From positions 124,001 to 188,000 of the forward strand of contig JAXMOG010000006.1 in the NCBI GenBank assembly GCA_034670065.1: a stretch of DNA of 64,000 bases, written 5' to 3'. Position numbers and translations under genes: made by a program. Below the pieces are notes generated by a model. That model worked only from the letters and a program-made list of their open reading frames with translations. It was not told the DNA's origin and made no database searches. How positions within the stretch are numbered: the first letter of the stretch is position 1; each line of letters opens with the position of its first letter. Positions 1-8,608 of this stretch are shown here, one piece after another. Source of the stretch: Mesobacterium_A sp034670065 (lineage in GTDB: Bacteria > Pseudomonadota > Alphaproteobacteria > Rhodobacterales > Rhodobacteraceae).

Positions 1-1456
1 TCCCGGCCCTGTCCTTTGGGGCCAGCGCGTTCAACACCGCCTTTTGTGCGGCGTCGGCACGGCGCTGTGCAATTCGCGCATTGGCGTCTGGCGCGCCTTC
101 GCTATCGCTGAACCCTGCAAACAGGATTTGACGCCCGGAGTATTGTTTGCGCGCCAAGGCACGCGCCAATTGCCGGACATTGGACAGAGACTGCGCATCC
201 AGGCCGGTGGAGCCTGTTTCGAAGCGGAAAGAGGTGCTTATCCGTTTCATCGGGCCCAGGGTTGTGACCATGCGTTTCAGCTCTGCCAACCCCTTTGTCC
301 CCTTGGCTACTGTGATGGCATTGGCCATTCGTTGCCCTTGGTCGTCGATTGTCATTTCTTCGGGGGCCTGATCCACAAATCCCGCACGCCGGATAACGAT
401 TTGCGCCGGGGCGCTGCGGGTGAAAGATAAAAACTCCCGTCCAATCTGGGGCAGTCGACGCGCGGGAACATATAGAAACAGCGGAATTGTCAGGGCGTAG
501 TCCTCGGCCTTGATGCTGGTTCGGGTTCCGGTCTGGCCAAATCCACATGATCCGATCAAGGGTAGTGGCCGGGCCCGTGCCATTTCAGAATGTTGAACGA
601 CGCCCAAAGCCGTAACATCGGATGTAATGGCCTGATCAAGTTCGGCGTTTGTTGCGTGGAACTGAATGCCGGGCGGCAGGGTTGCGTTGACGGGTGTTAA
701 AAACCGTTGCTGCAAAACCTGTGTTACGCCTGCTGTATGATCGCGCAAACGCAATGTAATGGGCGAATCCGGCGCACCAAAGGCTGACCAGTTGGTGATC
801 TTGCCATTCAAGACGTTCAGCAGATCGCTGAGCGATACATCGGAAACCGGATTGCCAGGGGCCACAACCGGCAGCAACGCGTCCAGTGCCAAGACCAAGC
901 TACGATTGGGGTCGTTCAAATCTCCAAGGCCTATTTCGCGCGCAAGCGATGCTTCGTCGGTGCGGACTTGGCGCATTGCCATCACGATATCGGCCTCTTC
1001 GGCTAAAAGATCGGCAAATCCCTCGTCAGTGTCGGTGGCGTGCACGTGAATGCGGGCGACGGGAGTTTTGGCTTCGCGTTCGGCCAGTGTGTAGGTGAAG
1101 CGGGAGGTGTCATGCGTTTCGCGGATGGCGCTGAGCCCGCTGCGTAGGGCAAAGGATTCGATCAATGCGGGCATCAAGACGGTGCCCATTGTATCTGCCC
1201 CCGAAATCGAAAGCTCGGGTATAAACGTGTCTGGGTTCGGGCAGGCTGCGCCTTGGCAGATGATGCCCTGCGCATCCATGGTCAATTCGCCATAAGCTGT
1301 GTCCAGGCGGTAAAGCTCGCCATTGAATCCCAGCAATTGACCTGAAATTTCGACAGTCCCGTCCGCTGTACGCAACACAATATCTTGCGCGCGCAGCCCG
1401 GTTGTGCCGATCATCACAAAAAGTGCGGCGATAACCGCCGCACGCAAATACCACAT
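1..1456 (-). CDS. PstS-like substrate-binding/OmpA-like fusion protein (3' end cut off)
   Basis: An open frame runs from the ATG at 1456 to the window edge, so at least 485 residues are present and the C-terminus is missing. The N-terminus (MWYLRAAVIAALFVMIG) is a signal peptide. Then come a type-2 periplasmic-binding segment like phosphate-binding PstS proteins (around residues 75-320, with a stretch NGKITNWSAFGAP typical of the PstS fold) and, near the cut end, an OmpA-like peptidoglycan-binding region (phrases such as FETGSTGLDAQSL and FAGFSDSEGAPDANARIAQRRA). Such fusions are exported; the OmpA part should tether the protein to peptidoglycan. The ligand cannot be read from sequence, and no PstABC genes are visible in the window. 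It lies 24 nt downstream of the next minus-strand gene, probably in one transcript. Confidence 0.75.
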   Translation of the reverse strand, partial: MWYLRAAVIAALFVMIGTTGLRAQDIVLRTADGTVEISGQLLGFNGELYRLDTAYGELTMDAQGIICQGAACPNPDTFIPELSISGADTMGTVLMPALIESFALRSGLSAIRETHDTSRFTYTLAEREAKTPVARIHVHATDTDEGFADLLAEEADIVMAMRQVRTDEASLAREIGLGDLNDPNRSLVLALDALLPVVAPGNPVSDVSLSDLLNVLNGKITNWSAFGAPDSPITLRLRDHTAGVTQVLQQRFLTPVNATLPPGIQFHATNAELDQAITSDVTALGVVQHSEMARARPLPLIGSCGFGQTGTRTSIKAEDYALTIPLFLYVPARRLPQIGREFLSFTRSAPAQIVIRRAGFVDQAPEEMTIDDQGQRMANAITVAKGTKGLAELKRMVTTLGPMKRISTSFRFETGSTGLDAQSLSNVRQLARALARKQYSGRQILFAGFSDSEGAPDANARIAQRRADAAQKAVLNALAPKDRAG

Positions 1457-1480
1457 AGATGTACCTGAATTCTATCCCAA

Positions 1481-2479
1481 CTAGTTGGATGCGATCTTCA
1501 GGTCTTCTACCATGTTTTTCAACACTAGAAATTGCCCAATTGCAGCGCAATCCGGAAGGGCGAGCGACAGGTCTTGGGTGTGAAGTTCACCGCCCCTGTG
1601 AAATTGCAGGGTTTGGGCCGAAATTTCATGGCCACAGTTTTTGTCGGTGACTTCGGCTTCGACACTCATGTTCACAATGCCTGTCTGAGTCGAATCTGCG
1701 GTGGGGTAAGTGTAGACTTCGGCCAGCCGTGCATTTGGCTGGCTGGGATCGCCCAACCGTACCAGGAACCCGGTGTCTGTACGATGCGGCAGGCCCTGCG
1801 ATTCTGCCCAGACATGACCGACCTTGAAGTAGCTTGCGCCAAATTCCAACGCGTGCAGTTGAAGGCCCGTTTCGCCTTGCCATTGCACAACCACACGATC
1901 AACGTTTGAGATGCCCTGGACGTTCAGTTGCGCAACCGCGCCGTCGCCGTTTTCAAAGGCAGCAACAAACACGGCATCCTGAACCAGCGCCGGAATTGTC
2001 AGGTCCAACTGGCCGTGCGTGTCAGTTACTTCGGTAAAAACCATACCGCCATGATGCAAGGTCACCGGCGTATTCGCCTGGCATGGTGCATCAAGGTGAA
2101 TGTTCGCCATTGCGCCAATTGTCGGGTCCGCAGTCATAGACGCGATGCACGAAGGCTCAAGCGGACCTGTTGCTTCGGTGTCTACGGCAGCCAAGACGAT
2201 TTCGGCTTCTTGGGTGCCGGTTTGGACATCCGGCACAATTGTTTCTGGGGTGGTCTCCGTGGCCATTTCGGCAGCAGGTGCGATGCCCTCAGGCGTGCGA
2301 TGTTTGCCCGCCAATGGGCCAACCGCGGCTGAGGAGGTTGCTGTTACGTTGGAAAATACCAGCTCTTCAGAGGCGAGCTGTGGGGCTGTAGGGCCAATTT
2401 CATATTGCATCACGTAGCCGATTGCCAAGGCAAGCGACAAAGAGACGATGGCTAACAGAACACTTTTTATTCGCGACAT
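1481..2479 (-). CDS. membrane-anchored protein of unknown function next to secA
   Basis: I do not recognise a catalytic domain. From the chosen ATG at 2479 the product has about 332 residues. An N-terminal hydrophobic segment (SVLLAIVSLSLALAIGYVM) looks like an uncleaved signal anchor. It is followed by about 90 Ala/Thr/Glu/Pro-rich residues that should be a flexible linker, then a globular C-terminal part of beta-type composition with a few cysteines. An upstream ATG at 2488 is possible, but the AGGA ribosome site is well spaced only for 2479. Similar roseobacter proteins are sometimes labelled translocase, apparently only because they sit beside secA; nothing in the sequence supports transport activity. 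It is followed after 24 nt by the PstS/OmpA fusion gene. Cell-envelope role is inferred from topology and neighbours. Confidence 0.7.
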   Translation of the reverse strand: MSRIKSVLLAIVSLSLALAIGYVMQYEIGPTAPQLASEELVFSNVTATSSAAVGPLAGKHRTPEGIAPAAEMATETTPETIVPDVQTGTQEAEIVLAAVDTEATGPLEPSCIASMTADPTIGAMANIHLDAPCQANTPVTLHHGGMVFTEVTDTHGQLDLTIPALVQDAVFVAAFENGDGAVAQLNVQGISNVDRVVVQWQGETGLQLHALEFGASYFKVGHVWAESQGLPHRTDTGFLVRLGDPSQPNARLAEVYTYPTADSTQTGIVNMSVEAEVTDKNCGHEISAQTLQFHRGGELHTQDLSLALPDCAAIGQFLVLKNMVEDLKIASN

Positions 2480-2559
2480 AGCAGGCATATCCTGACCGAT
2501 AATAGGTCGTCAGATATCGCCCTGAAATGCGGCAAGCTTTAGGCCAAAGGCAGGAAGGC

Positions 2560-2582
2560 ACGGGGCCAATTCATGGCCCCGT
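2560..2582 (-). terminator. possible terminator hairpin after secA
   Basis: A perfect 9-bp stem (ACGGGGCCA / TGGCCCCGT) with a 5-nt loop lies just past the secA stop codon. On the minus strand it is not followed by a clear T tract, so it may stabilise the 3' end or work with Rho rather than act as a classical intrinsic terminator. Confidence 0.4.
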
Positions 2583-2593
2583 CGTGTCAGTTT

Positions 2594-5326
2594 TTATGCC
2601 AAACGGCCATGGCAATGCTTGAACTTTTTACCCGATCCACATGGGCAGCTGTCATTCCGGCCTGGGTTGCCCCATGTCTGCTGGTCGTTTTCGTCAAACC
2701 CTTCGGCGGCGGCGGAAACGGCCGCAGCGGCTGTTGGTTCTTCGGCGGCACCTGCGCCTGCTGACTGCATTGCCGCAGCTTGCGCTTTGCGGATCTGTTC
2801 GTTCTGCGCGGTCATTTGCTGGATCAAAGCTTGCTGCTCTTCTTCAGTCATCGGGCGAACCTGACCCAGCTTCTCGGTCACGTCCGTGCGCAGGCCTTCC
2901 AGCAGGTTTTCAAACAGCGTAAAGCCTTCGGTCTTGTATTCATTCAGCGGGTCGCGCTGTGCGTATCCCCGGAACCCGACAACAGACCGCAGGTGTTCAA
3001 GCGTCAGCAGATGCTCGCGCCATTTGCCATCGATTGATTGCAGCAAGACTTGCTTTTCAATCTTGCGCATTGTGTCCGGACCAAAGGCTTCGGTTTTCTT
3101 GGCCATTTCAACGTCTGAGGCTTCTTCCAGACGTTCGCGGATCGTTTCGTCATCCACGCCGTCTTCTTGTGCCCAAGCGATAACGGGGGCGTCGACGCCA
3201 AGCTTTTCAAGCGACGCGGCATACAGCCCTTCGGCATCCCACTGATCGGCATAGCTGCGTGGCGGAATATATTGCTCTACCAGATCGTCGATCACCTGAT
3301 GGCGCATATCTTGCGTGATTTCCGAAACGTCCTGCGCTTCCATGATTTCACGGCGCTGCGCAAAGATGACTTTCCGCTGGTCGTTCATCACGTCGTCGAA
3401 TTTCAGAAGCTGTTTACGTATGTCGAAGTTGCGTCCTTCAACTTTCGCCTGCGCGCGTTCCAGCGACTTGTTCACCCATGGGTGAATGATGGCTTCGCCT
3501 TCTTTCATGCCCAGACGGGACAGCACCTTATCCAAACGTTCGGATCCGAAAATCCGCATCAGGTCATCTTCCAAGGACAGGAAGAAAGACGAACGGCCCG
3601 GGTCACCCTGACGGCCGGAACGACCACGCAACTGGTTGTCGATGCGACGGCTTTCGTGCCGTTCGGTGCCCAGAACAAACAGGCCGCCGGCCTCTTTGAC
3701 TTTTTGCTCTTCGGATTTGTGGGCGCTTTCGATGCGCTCACGGATCGCTTCGGGATCGCCTTCTGGATCGGCGGCGATGGCCTCCATGACCTGCATTTCG
3801 ACGTTGCCGCCCAATTTAATGTCTGTGCCGCGGCCAGCCATGTTGGTTGCAATCGTAACTGCGCCGAACTTGCCTGCGTCGCCAACAATCTGCGCTTCTT
3901 GCTCGTGGTGGCGCGCGTTCAGCACTTTATGGGGCAGGTCTGCTTGTGTCAGCAGATGTGACAGCAATTCTGATTTCTCGATCGAGGTGGTACCCACCAG
4001 AACCGGCTGCCCTTTGGCATGTGATTCACGGATTTCTTCAACCACCGCGTCATACTTTTCTTTGACAGTCCGATACACGCGGTCGTCTTCGTCCTCGCGG
4101 GCGATGTCGCGGTTTGTGGGCACTTCGATAACGCCAAGACCATAGATCTGGGCAAATTCCTCGGCCTCGGTGGCGGCGGTCCCTGTCATGCCCGACAGCT
4201 TGTTGTACAGGCGGAAGTAGTTCTGGAATGTAACGCTGGCCAAAGTTACGTTTTCAGGCTGAATCTTGCAGCCTTCTTTGGCTTCGATTGCCTGGTGCAA
4301 TCCATCAGACAGGCGCCGACCCAGCATCATCCGTCCGGTGAATTCGTCGATCAAGACAACCTCGTCGTCCCGAACAATGTAGTCCTTGTCGCGGGTGTAC
4401 ATCTTGTGGGCGGACAGCGCTTGGTTGATGTGGTGAACAACCGTTGTGCTTTCGGGATCGTACAACGATTGCCCCTCTGGCAGCAGTTCGAATTCTATCA
4501 GCTTTTCTTCCAGGAATTCGTTGCCTTCGTCGGTGAAGGTTGTGCTGCGCTGCTTTTCGTCCAGCGTGAAGTGGGTTTCATCCAGCAGCGGAACAATCTT
4601 GTCGATCGCGACATACAGATCAGTTTTGTCTTCCGAAGGGCCGGAAATGATCAGCGGGGTACGGGCCTCATCCACGAGAATGGAATCAACTTCATCCACA
4701 ACGGCAAAGTTGTGTCCGCGCTGGAACATCTGCGACAACTCTGCCTTCATGTTGTCGCGCAGATAGTCAAAACCCAGCTCATTGTTTGTGGCGTAGGTGA
4801 TGTCACAGGCGTAGGCGTCACGCTTTTCTTCTTCGGGTTGGCGCGGGTAGACAACACCGGTGGTTAGACCAAGTGCGGCGTAAACCTTGCTCATCCACTC
4901 AGAGTCACGTTTGGCCAGATAGTCGTTCACCGTGACGATATGCACGCCCTTGCCGGTCAGTGCGTTCAGATAGGCAGGGAAGGTCGCGACCAGTGTTTTC
5001 CCTTCACCGGTTTTCATTTCGGCGATGTTGCCTTGGTGCAGGAAAATCCCGCCCATCAGCTGAACATCATAGGCCCGCAAGCCAAGCGCGCGTTTGGCGG
5101 CCTCTCGGCAGTTGGCAAAAGCTTCTGGCAAAAGGTCTTCCAGCGATGCACCGCCTTTGGCCCGCTCAGACAGTTCTGCCGTCTTTTCCTTAAGCTGTTC
5201 ATCCGACAGCTTTTCGAACTCCGGCTCCAGATCATTGATCTTTTTGATCAGAGGGCGTGTCGCCTTAACTTTTCGATCATTGGCAGTCCCAAAGACCTTA
5301 TTGGCGATTTTCCCGATACCAAGCAT
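2594..5326 (-). CDS. secA: preprotein translocase ATPase SecA
   Basis: SecA is the cytosolic motor ATPase that drives unfolded preproteins through SecYEG. The 910-residue length is standard. Visible features are the Walker A region MKTGEGKTLVA at about 104-114, the DEAD-like Walker B (VDEVDSILVDEAR), the second nucleotide-binding fold with TNMAGRGTDI and QLRGRSGRQGDPG, and the C-terminal zinc-binding CPCGSGKKFKHCHG that contacts SecB and phospholipid. The start is preceded by GGAAAG about 8 nt upstream. It is divergent from a secreted parvulin gene, which would itself be a Sec substrate. No anomaly is seen. Confidence 0.98.
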   Translation of the reverse strand: MLGIGKIANKVFGTANDRKVKATRPLIKKINDLEPEFEKLSDEQLKEKTAELSERAKGGASLEDLLPEAFANCREAAKRALGLRAYDVQLMGGIFLHQGNIAEMKTGEGKTLVATFPAYLNALTGKGVHIVTVNDYLAKRDSEWMSKVYAALGLTTGVVYPRQPEEEKRDAYACDITYATNNELGFDYLRDNMKAELSQMFQRGHNFAVVDEVDSILVDEARTPLIISGPSEDKTDLYVAIDKIVPLLDETHFTLDEKQRSTTFTDEGNEFLEEKLIEFELLPEGQSLYDPESTTVVHHINQALSAHKMYTRDKDYIVRDDEVVLIDEFTGRMMLGRRLSDGLHQAIEAKEGCKIQPENVTLASVTFQNYFRLYNKLSGMTGTAATEAEEFAQIYGLGVIEVPTNRDIAREDEDDRVYRTVKEKYDAVVEEIRESHAKGQPVLVGTTSIEKSELLSHLLTQADLPHKVLNARHHEQEAQIVGDAGKFGAVTIATNMAGRGTDIKLGGNVEMQVMEAIAADPEGDPEAIRERIESAHKSEEQKVKEAGGLFVLGTERHESRRIDNQLRGRSGRQGDPGRSSFFLSLEDDLMRIFGSERLDKVLSRLGMKEGEAIIHPWVNKSLERAQAKVEGRNFDIRKQLLKFDDVMNDQRKVIFAQRREIMEAQDVSEITQDMRHQVIDDLVEQYIPPRSYADQWDAEGLYAASLEKLGVDAPVIAWAQEDGVDDETIRERLEEASDVEMAKKTEAFGPDTMRKIEKQVLLQSIDGKWREHLLTLEHLRSVVGFRGYAQRDPLNEYKTEGFTLFENLLEGLRTDVTEKLGQVRPMTEEEQQALIQQMTAQNEQIRKAQAAAMQSAGAGAAEEPTAAAAVSAAAEGFDENDQQTWGNPGRNDSCPCGSGKKFKHCHGRLA

Positions 5327-5500
5327 GCTCTGTTCTTTCCGTCTGACGGTTTCTTGCGCGGCAACTTCCTTGCCCGCCCCGTACGCAACCCATATGAAGC
5401 AGGAGAATTACCTGCCTCAACTGCCTTTTGGCGATGTAAGGGCCGGTCAGACCCGTGTCAACGCCGCAGCGGCGGTACGTACCCCTGGAAGGACATTGCA

Positions 5501-6352
5501 ATGCGATATGCCATGAAAAAACTGACTGCCAGCGTGATTGCGCTGGCTATTGCCGTTCCGGCCTTTGCGCAAGACGCGCCAACGGCGGATACAGTTGTGG
5601 CAACAGTTAATGGCACAAACATCACTTTGGGCCATATGGTAATGGTTCAGGCTGGCCTGCCTGAGCAGTATCGCTCTTTGCCCGATGAGGTGCTGTTTGA
5701 TGGTATTCTGGACCAATTGATCAACCAAACACTGCTTGCAGACAGTGATGACGCCGCCGAAACGTTGCGCGTCAAGATCGCGTTGGACAATGAACGCCGT
5801 GCTTTGCTGGCTGCAGAGGCCGCTGAAAATTTTGCTCAGACCGCGATTTCCGACGAAGCGTTGATGGCGGCGTACTCGGAAAAATACGCGGGAACATCGC
5901 AAGGTGAGGAATTTAACGCCTCACATATTCTGCTCGAAACAGAAGAAGACGCGAAAGCTGTTGTCGAAGAAGTGAACGGCGGTGCTGACTTTGCAGCAGT
6001 TGCACGCGAAAAATCGACCGGCCCATCTGGCCCGAATGGTGGGGCTTTGGATTGGTTTGGTCCCGGTATGATGGTGCCCGAATTCCAAGCCGCGGTCGAA
6101 ACACTGGATGTTGGTGAGATCTCGGCGCCAGTACAGACGCAGTTTGGTTGGCATGTGATCAAACTGAACGACAAACGCACAAAGCCTGCACCGCAGTTGG
6201 AAGAGGTGCGTGATCAATTGACCCAGGAATTGCAGCAGCAAGCGATTCAGGATCATCTGACCAGCATGCGCGAGACTGCCCAGATCGAACGTGACCTGGC
6301 AGACGATACTGCCAAGGCCGCTTTGCGCAATATGGAATTGTTGGAGAAGTAA
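5501..6352 (+). CDS. secreted parvulin-type peptidylprolyl isomerase
   Basis: This 283-residue protein should fold periplasmic or outer-membrane proteins by cis-trans isomerisation of prolyl bonds. A signal peptide (LTASVIALAIAVPAFAQ) is followed by a SurA/PrsA-like helical N-region and a single PpiC rotamase domain at about 140-235, with the typical ASHILLETEEDA, GGALDWFGPGMMVPEF and QTQFGWHVIKL blocks. The ATG at 5501 has a GGAAGGAC ribosome site 6-7 nt upstream; an in-frame ATG at 5513 is an alternative. Its stop codon ends one base before the argJ start, so the two are co-transcribed although unrelated in function. Family assignment is firm; the clients are unknown. Confidence 0.93.
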   Translation: MRYAMKKLTASVIALAIAVPAFAQDAPTADTVVATVNGTNITLGHMVMVQAGLPEQYRSLPDEVLFDGILDQLINQTLLADSDDAAETLRVKIALDNERRALLAAEAAENFAQTAISDEALMAAYSEKYAGTSQGEEFNASHILLETEEDAKAVVEEVNGGADFAAVAREKSTGPSGPNGGALDWFGPGMMVPEFQAAVETLDVGEISAPVQTQFGWHVIKLNDKRTKPAPQLEEVRDQLTQELQQQAIQDHLTSMRETAQIERDLADDTAKAALRNMELLEK

Positions 6353-6353
6353 G

Positions 6354-7583
6354 TTGGCGAAATCCCTGGCTCGGTCGCCGCTGGCGCCAGACAATTTTCC
6401 GAAAATGCCTGAAATCGCAGGTGTCGAGTTTGCGGCAGTTGCAGCGGGTGTGAAATACCAAGGGCGCGATGACGTGATGTTGGCCCGGCTTGCACCGGGC
6501 ACCGCGATGGCAGGTGTTTTCACCAAGTCGTCCACGCGGTCTGCCCCTGTTTTGGATTGTCAGTCCAAGATCGGCGCTGTCTCGTCAGAGGGGGCGGCGA
6601 TCATCGTGAACGCGGGTAACGCAAATGCGTTTACGGGCCGCAACGGGACAGACGCAACGCATGCGGTGACATCCGCAGTTGCGGCCGTGCTGGATATACC
6701 GGAAAGCCGCGTCTTTTCTTCCTCGACCGGGGTGATTGGTGAGCCGCTGAAACATGAGCGGATCACCGACAAGCTGGAAGAACTGAAGGCAACATTGGCA
6801 CCGGGAGCGATGGACCGTGCTGCCGCCGCGATCATGACGACAGACACCTTTCCCAAGGGGGCCTGCGCCGCCGCCACTGTGAATGGCCAGACTGTCCAGA
6901 TTGCGGGTTTCGCCAAGGGTTCCGGTATGATTGCGCCGGATATGGCGACCATGTTGGTTTATCTGTTCACGGATGCCAAAGTCACGCCTGTGGATTTGCA
7001 GGCAATGGTTTCAACGATCAACGAGCGCAGTTTCAACTGCATCACCGTTGATAGCGATACATCTACCTCTGACACGCTGCTGGTGGCGGCCACAGGGGCG
7101 TCTGGCGTTTCGGTTGAGCAAGGGGATAGCGCCTTTGAAGCGGCGCTGGAGCAGGTCATGTTGGACCTTGCGCACCAAGTGGTGCGTGATGGTGAAGGTG
7201 CGACAAAGTTTATAACGATCAACGTGACCGGCGCGCTGTCGGATGCGGATGCGAAAACCCACGGTCTGTCCATCGCCAACTCGCCGTTGGTGAAAACGGC
7301 CATTGCGGGGGAAGACCCAAATTGGGGCCGCGTGGTGATGGCGATCGGCAAGTCTGGCGCTGCGGCGGACCGTGATCTGCTGACCATCCATTTTGGAAAC
7401 GTCTTGGTGGCCGAAAAGGGATGGGTAGCACCCAGCTACCGTGAAGATGACGGTGCAGAGATCATGAAACAGCCTGAGATTGATATCACTGTTGATCTGG
7501 GTTTGGGCCAAGGCAAAGCAACGGTTTGGACCTGCGATCTGACTCACGGTTATATTTCGATCAACGCCGATTACCGGTCATGA
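6354..7583 (+). CDS. argJ: bifunctional ornithine acetyltransferase / N-acetylglutamate synthase ArgJ
   Basis: ArgJ transfers the acetyl group from N-acetylornithine to glutamate and can also use acetyl-CoA, closing the cyclic arginine pathway. The 409-residue precursor self-cleaves in the conserved ATML motif (here APDMATMLVYLFTDA), producing alpha and beta chains with Thr as nucleophile. The end of the chain (THGYISINADYRS) is typical. I chose the TTG at 6354: it gives the family's usual MAKxLxxSPLAP-like N-terminus and has GGAGAAG four bases upstream, whereas the upstream in-frame ATG would overlap the parvulin gene by about 60 nt. The gene overlaps mutT by 4 nt (ATGA). Confidence 0.96.
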   Translation: MAKSLARSPLAPDNFPKMPEIAGVEFAAVAAGVKYQGRDDVMLARLAPGTAMAGVFTKSSTRSAPVLDCQSKIGAVSSEGAAIIVNAGNANAFTGRNGTDATHAVTSAVAAVLDIPESRVFSSSTGVIGEPLKHERITDKLEELKATLAPGAMDRAAAAIMTTDTFPKGACAAATVNGQTVQIAGFAKGSGMIAPDMATMLVYLFTDAKVTPVDLQAMVSTINERSFNCITVDSDTSTSDTLLVAATGASGVSVEQGDSAFEAALEQVMLDLAHQVVRDGEGATKFITINVTGALSDADAKTHGLSIANSPLVKTAIAGEDPNWGRVVMAIGKSGAAADRDLLTIHFGNVLVAEKGWVAPSYREDDGAEIMKQPEIDITVDLGLGQGKATVWTCDLTHGYISINADYRS

Positions 7584-7978
7584 AGGTTGTTCTGGTTTCC
7601 GCCGTTGCCTTGATCGATCCAGATGGGCGGGTTCTTTTGGCACAACGGCCAGAAGGCAAAGCCATGGCTGGCCTATGGGAGTTTCCCGGTGGCAAAGTAG
7701 AGCCCGGCGAAACTCCTGAAGTGGCTCTGATCCGGGAGTTACAGGAAGAGTTGGGGATTAATACATGGTCCAGTTGTCTGGCCCCTCTGACGTTTGCCAG
7801 CCACAGCTACGACGATTTCCATCTTTTGATGCCGCTTTTCGCATGTCGAAAGTGGGAGGGGATCGTTCAGCCAAACGAAGGTCAGGCGCTGAAATGGGTG
7901 AAGCCAAGTGATTTGCGCAGCTATCCTATGCCCGAAGCAGACGTGCCGCTGATTCCCATTTTGCGTGATTGGCTGTAA
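7580..7978 (+). CDS. mutT: MutT-type NUDIX (d)NTP pyrophosphohydrolase
   Basis: This 132-residue NUDIX hydrolase is expected to clear oxidised nucleotides such as 8-oxo-dGTP. The NUDIX box is intact (GGKVEPGETPEVALIREL followed by QEELG), with the preceding GLWEFPGGK stretch typical of MutT. The ATG at 7580 overlaps the argJ stop by 4 nt, which indicates translational coupling. The argJ-mutT order is common in roseobacters. Substrate preference is inferred from the family. Confidence 0.92.
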   Translation: MKVVLVSAVALIDPDGRVLLAQRPEGKAMAGLWEFPGGKVEPGETPEVALIRELQEELGINTWSSCLAPLTFASHSYDDFHLLMPLFACRKWEGIVQPNEGQALKWVKPSDLRSYPMPEADVPLIPILRDWL

Positions 7979-8153
7979 AGAATCTCACGGTTTTGCTGCA
8001 GGTGCAAAGAAAAAATCGGCGGATTCCGGCCAGTTGCACGGTTATTTCGCGCTCGCAGCGTAAATTATGTCAGATTTGCGACTTATTTGTGCTGTTTCTG
8101 TAAACAGTTTCCCCGTATATTTGTTTTTAGAGATGCGTTGGGAGATTGTATCT

Positions 8154-8282
8154 ATGCTGAAGACAATAATGCTTGGTACCTGTGTGTCAGTGCAGGGTAT
8201 TTTAGAAAAAAAGTTGCCTGATGGCCGTGTGACTGTACGCGTCGGCAACCGTCTGTTCACCGGGAACCCGGTGACCGCTTAA
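8154..8282 (+). CDS. conserved 42-residue protein
   Basis: A very short gene encoding MLKTIMLGTCVSVQG... ending in VRVGNRLFTGNPVTA. I chose ATG 8154 because GGGAGA lies about 8 nt upstream; a longer reading from 8067 has no ribosome site. Proteins of this size and pattern (MLKTxxLGxCVSVQG, then a DGRxxVRVG-like half) recur in Rhodobacteraceae, which with its own terminator supports it as real. It looks like a small beta-rich domain with no signal peptide. Function unknown. Confidence 0.65.
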   Translation: MLKTIMLGTCVSVQGILEKKLPDGRVTVRVGNRLFTGNPVTA

Positions 8283-8326
8283 CTATTTGTTAATTCGTGC
8301 GCTGTTTGTGTGGTGCAACGGAGTAA

Positions 8327-8349
8327 GGGGGGCAGGGCCCTCCTTTTTT
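8327..8349 (+). terminator. intrinsic terminator of the 42-residue gene
   Basis: A 7-bp stem GGGGGGC / GCCCTCC (one G-T wobble) with a 3-nt loop is followed directly by six T, 45 nt downstream of the small gene's stop. Confidence 0.75.
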
Positions 8350-8556
8350 ATGTCTGCAACACAGCGTTGTGCCGGTCTGAACATTCTACGAAGCCTGAAT
8401 TGCGCCGTTTCAGAACGCTGTTGTATTGTTTCCATATCAGGAACAGAGAGATGCCAAAGCTTGCCGTGTGCGAAGGCGGCAGGCCGTTTCAGAGCATCAC
8501 CGATTGCCTTATTTGCTGATTTTTGGCCTGTAAAACCGGACAAAGCTTGACAGAAC
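8350..8556. other. intergenic stretch without a recognised gene
   Basis: Between the terminator of the 42-residue gene and the infB terminator I find no supported coding region; short open frames here lack ribosome sites and family-like composition. Confidence 0.5.
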
Positions 8557-8592
8557 AAAAAAAGGGGCGCGCCCAGAAGGCACGCCCCTTTT
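8557..8592 (-). terminator. intrinsic terminator of the rimP-nusA-ylxR-infB operon
   Basis: On the minus strand a GGGGCG/CGCCCC stem, extended by four A-T pairs, is followed by seven T. It lies about 17 nt past the infB stop codon. Confidence 0.85.
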
Positions 8593-8608
8593 ATTTCAAT
8601 GTATCCCG

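Noticed and set aside
1481..2479. Label translocase for the membrane-anchored protein near secA
   Set aside because: No transport motif; the name seems to derive from neighbourhood only.
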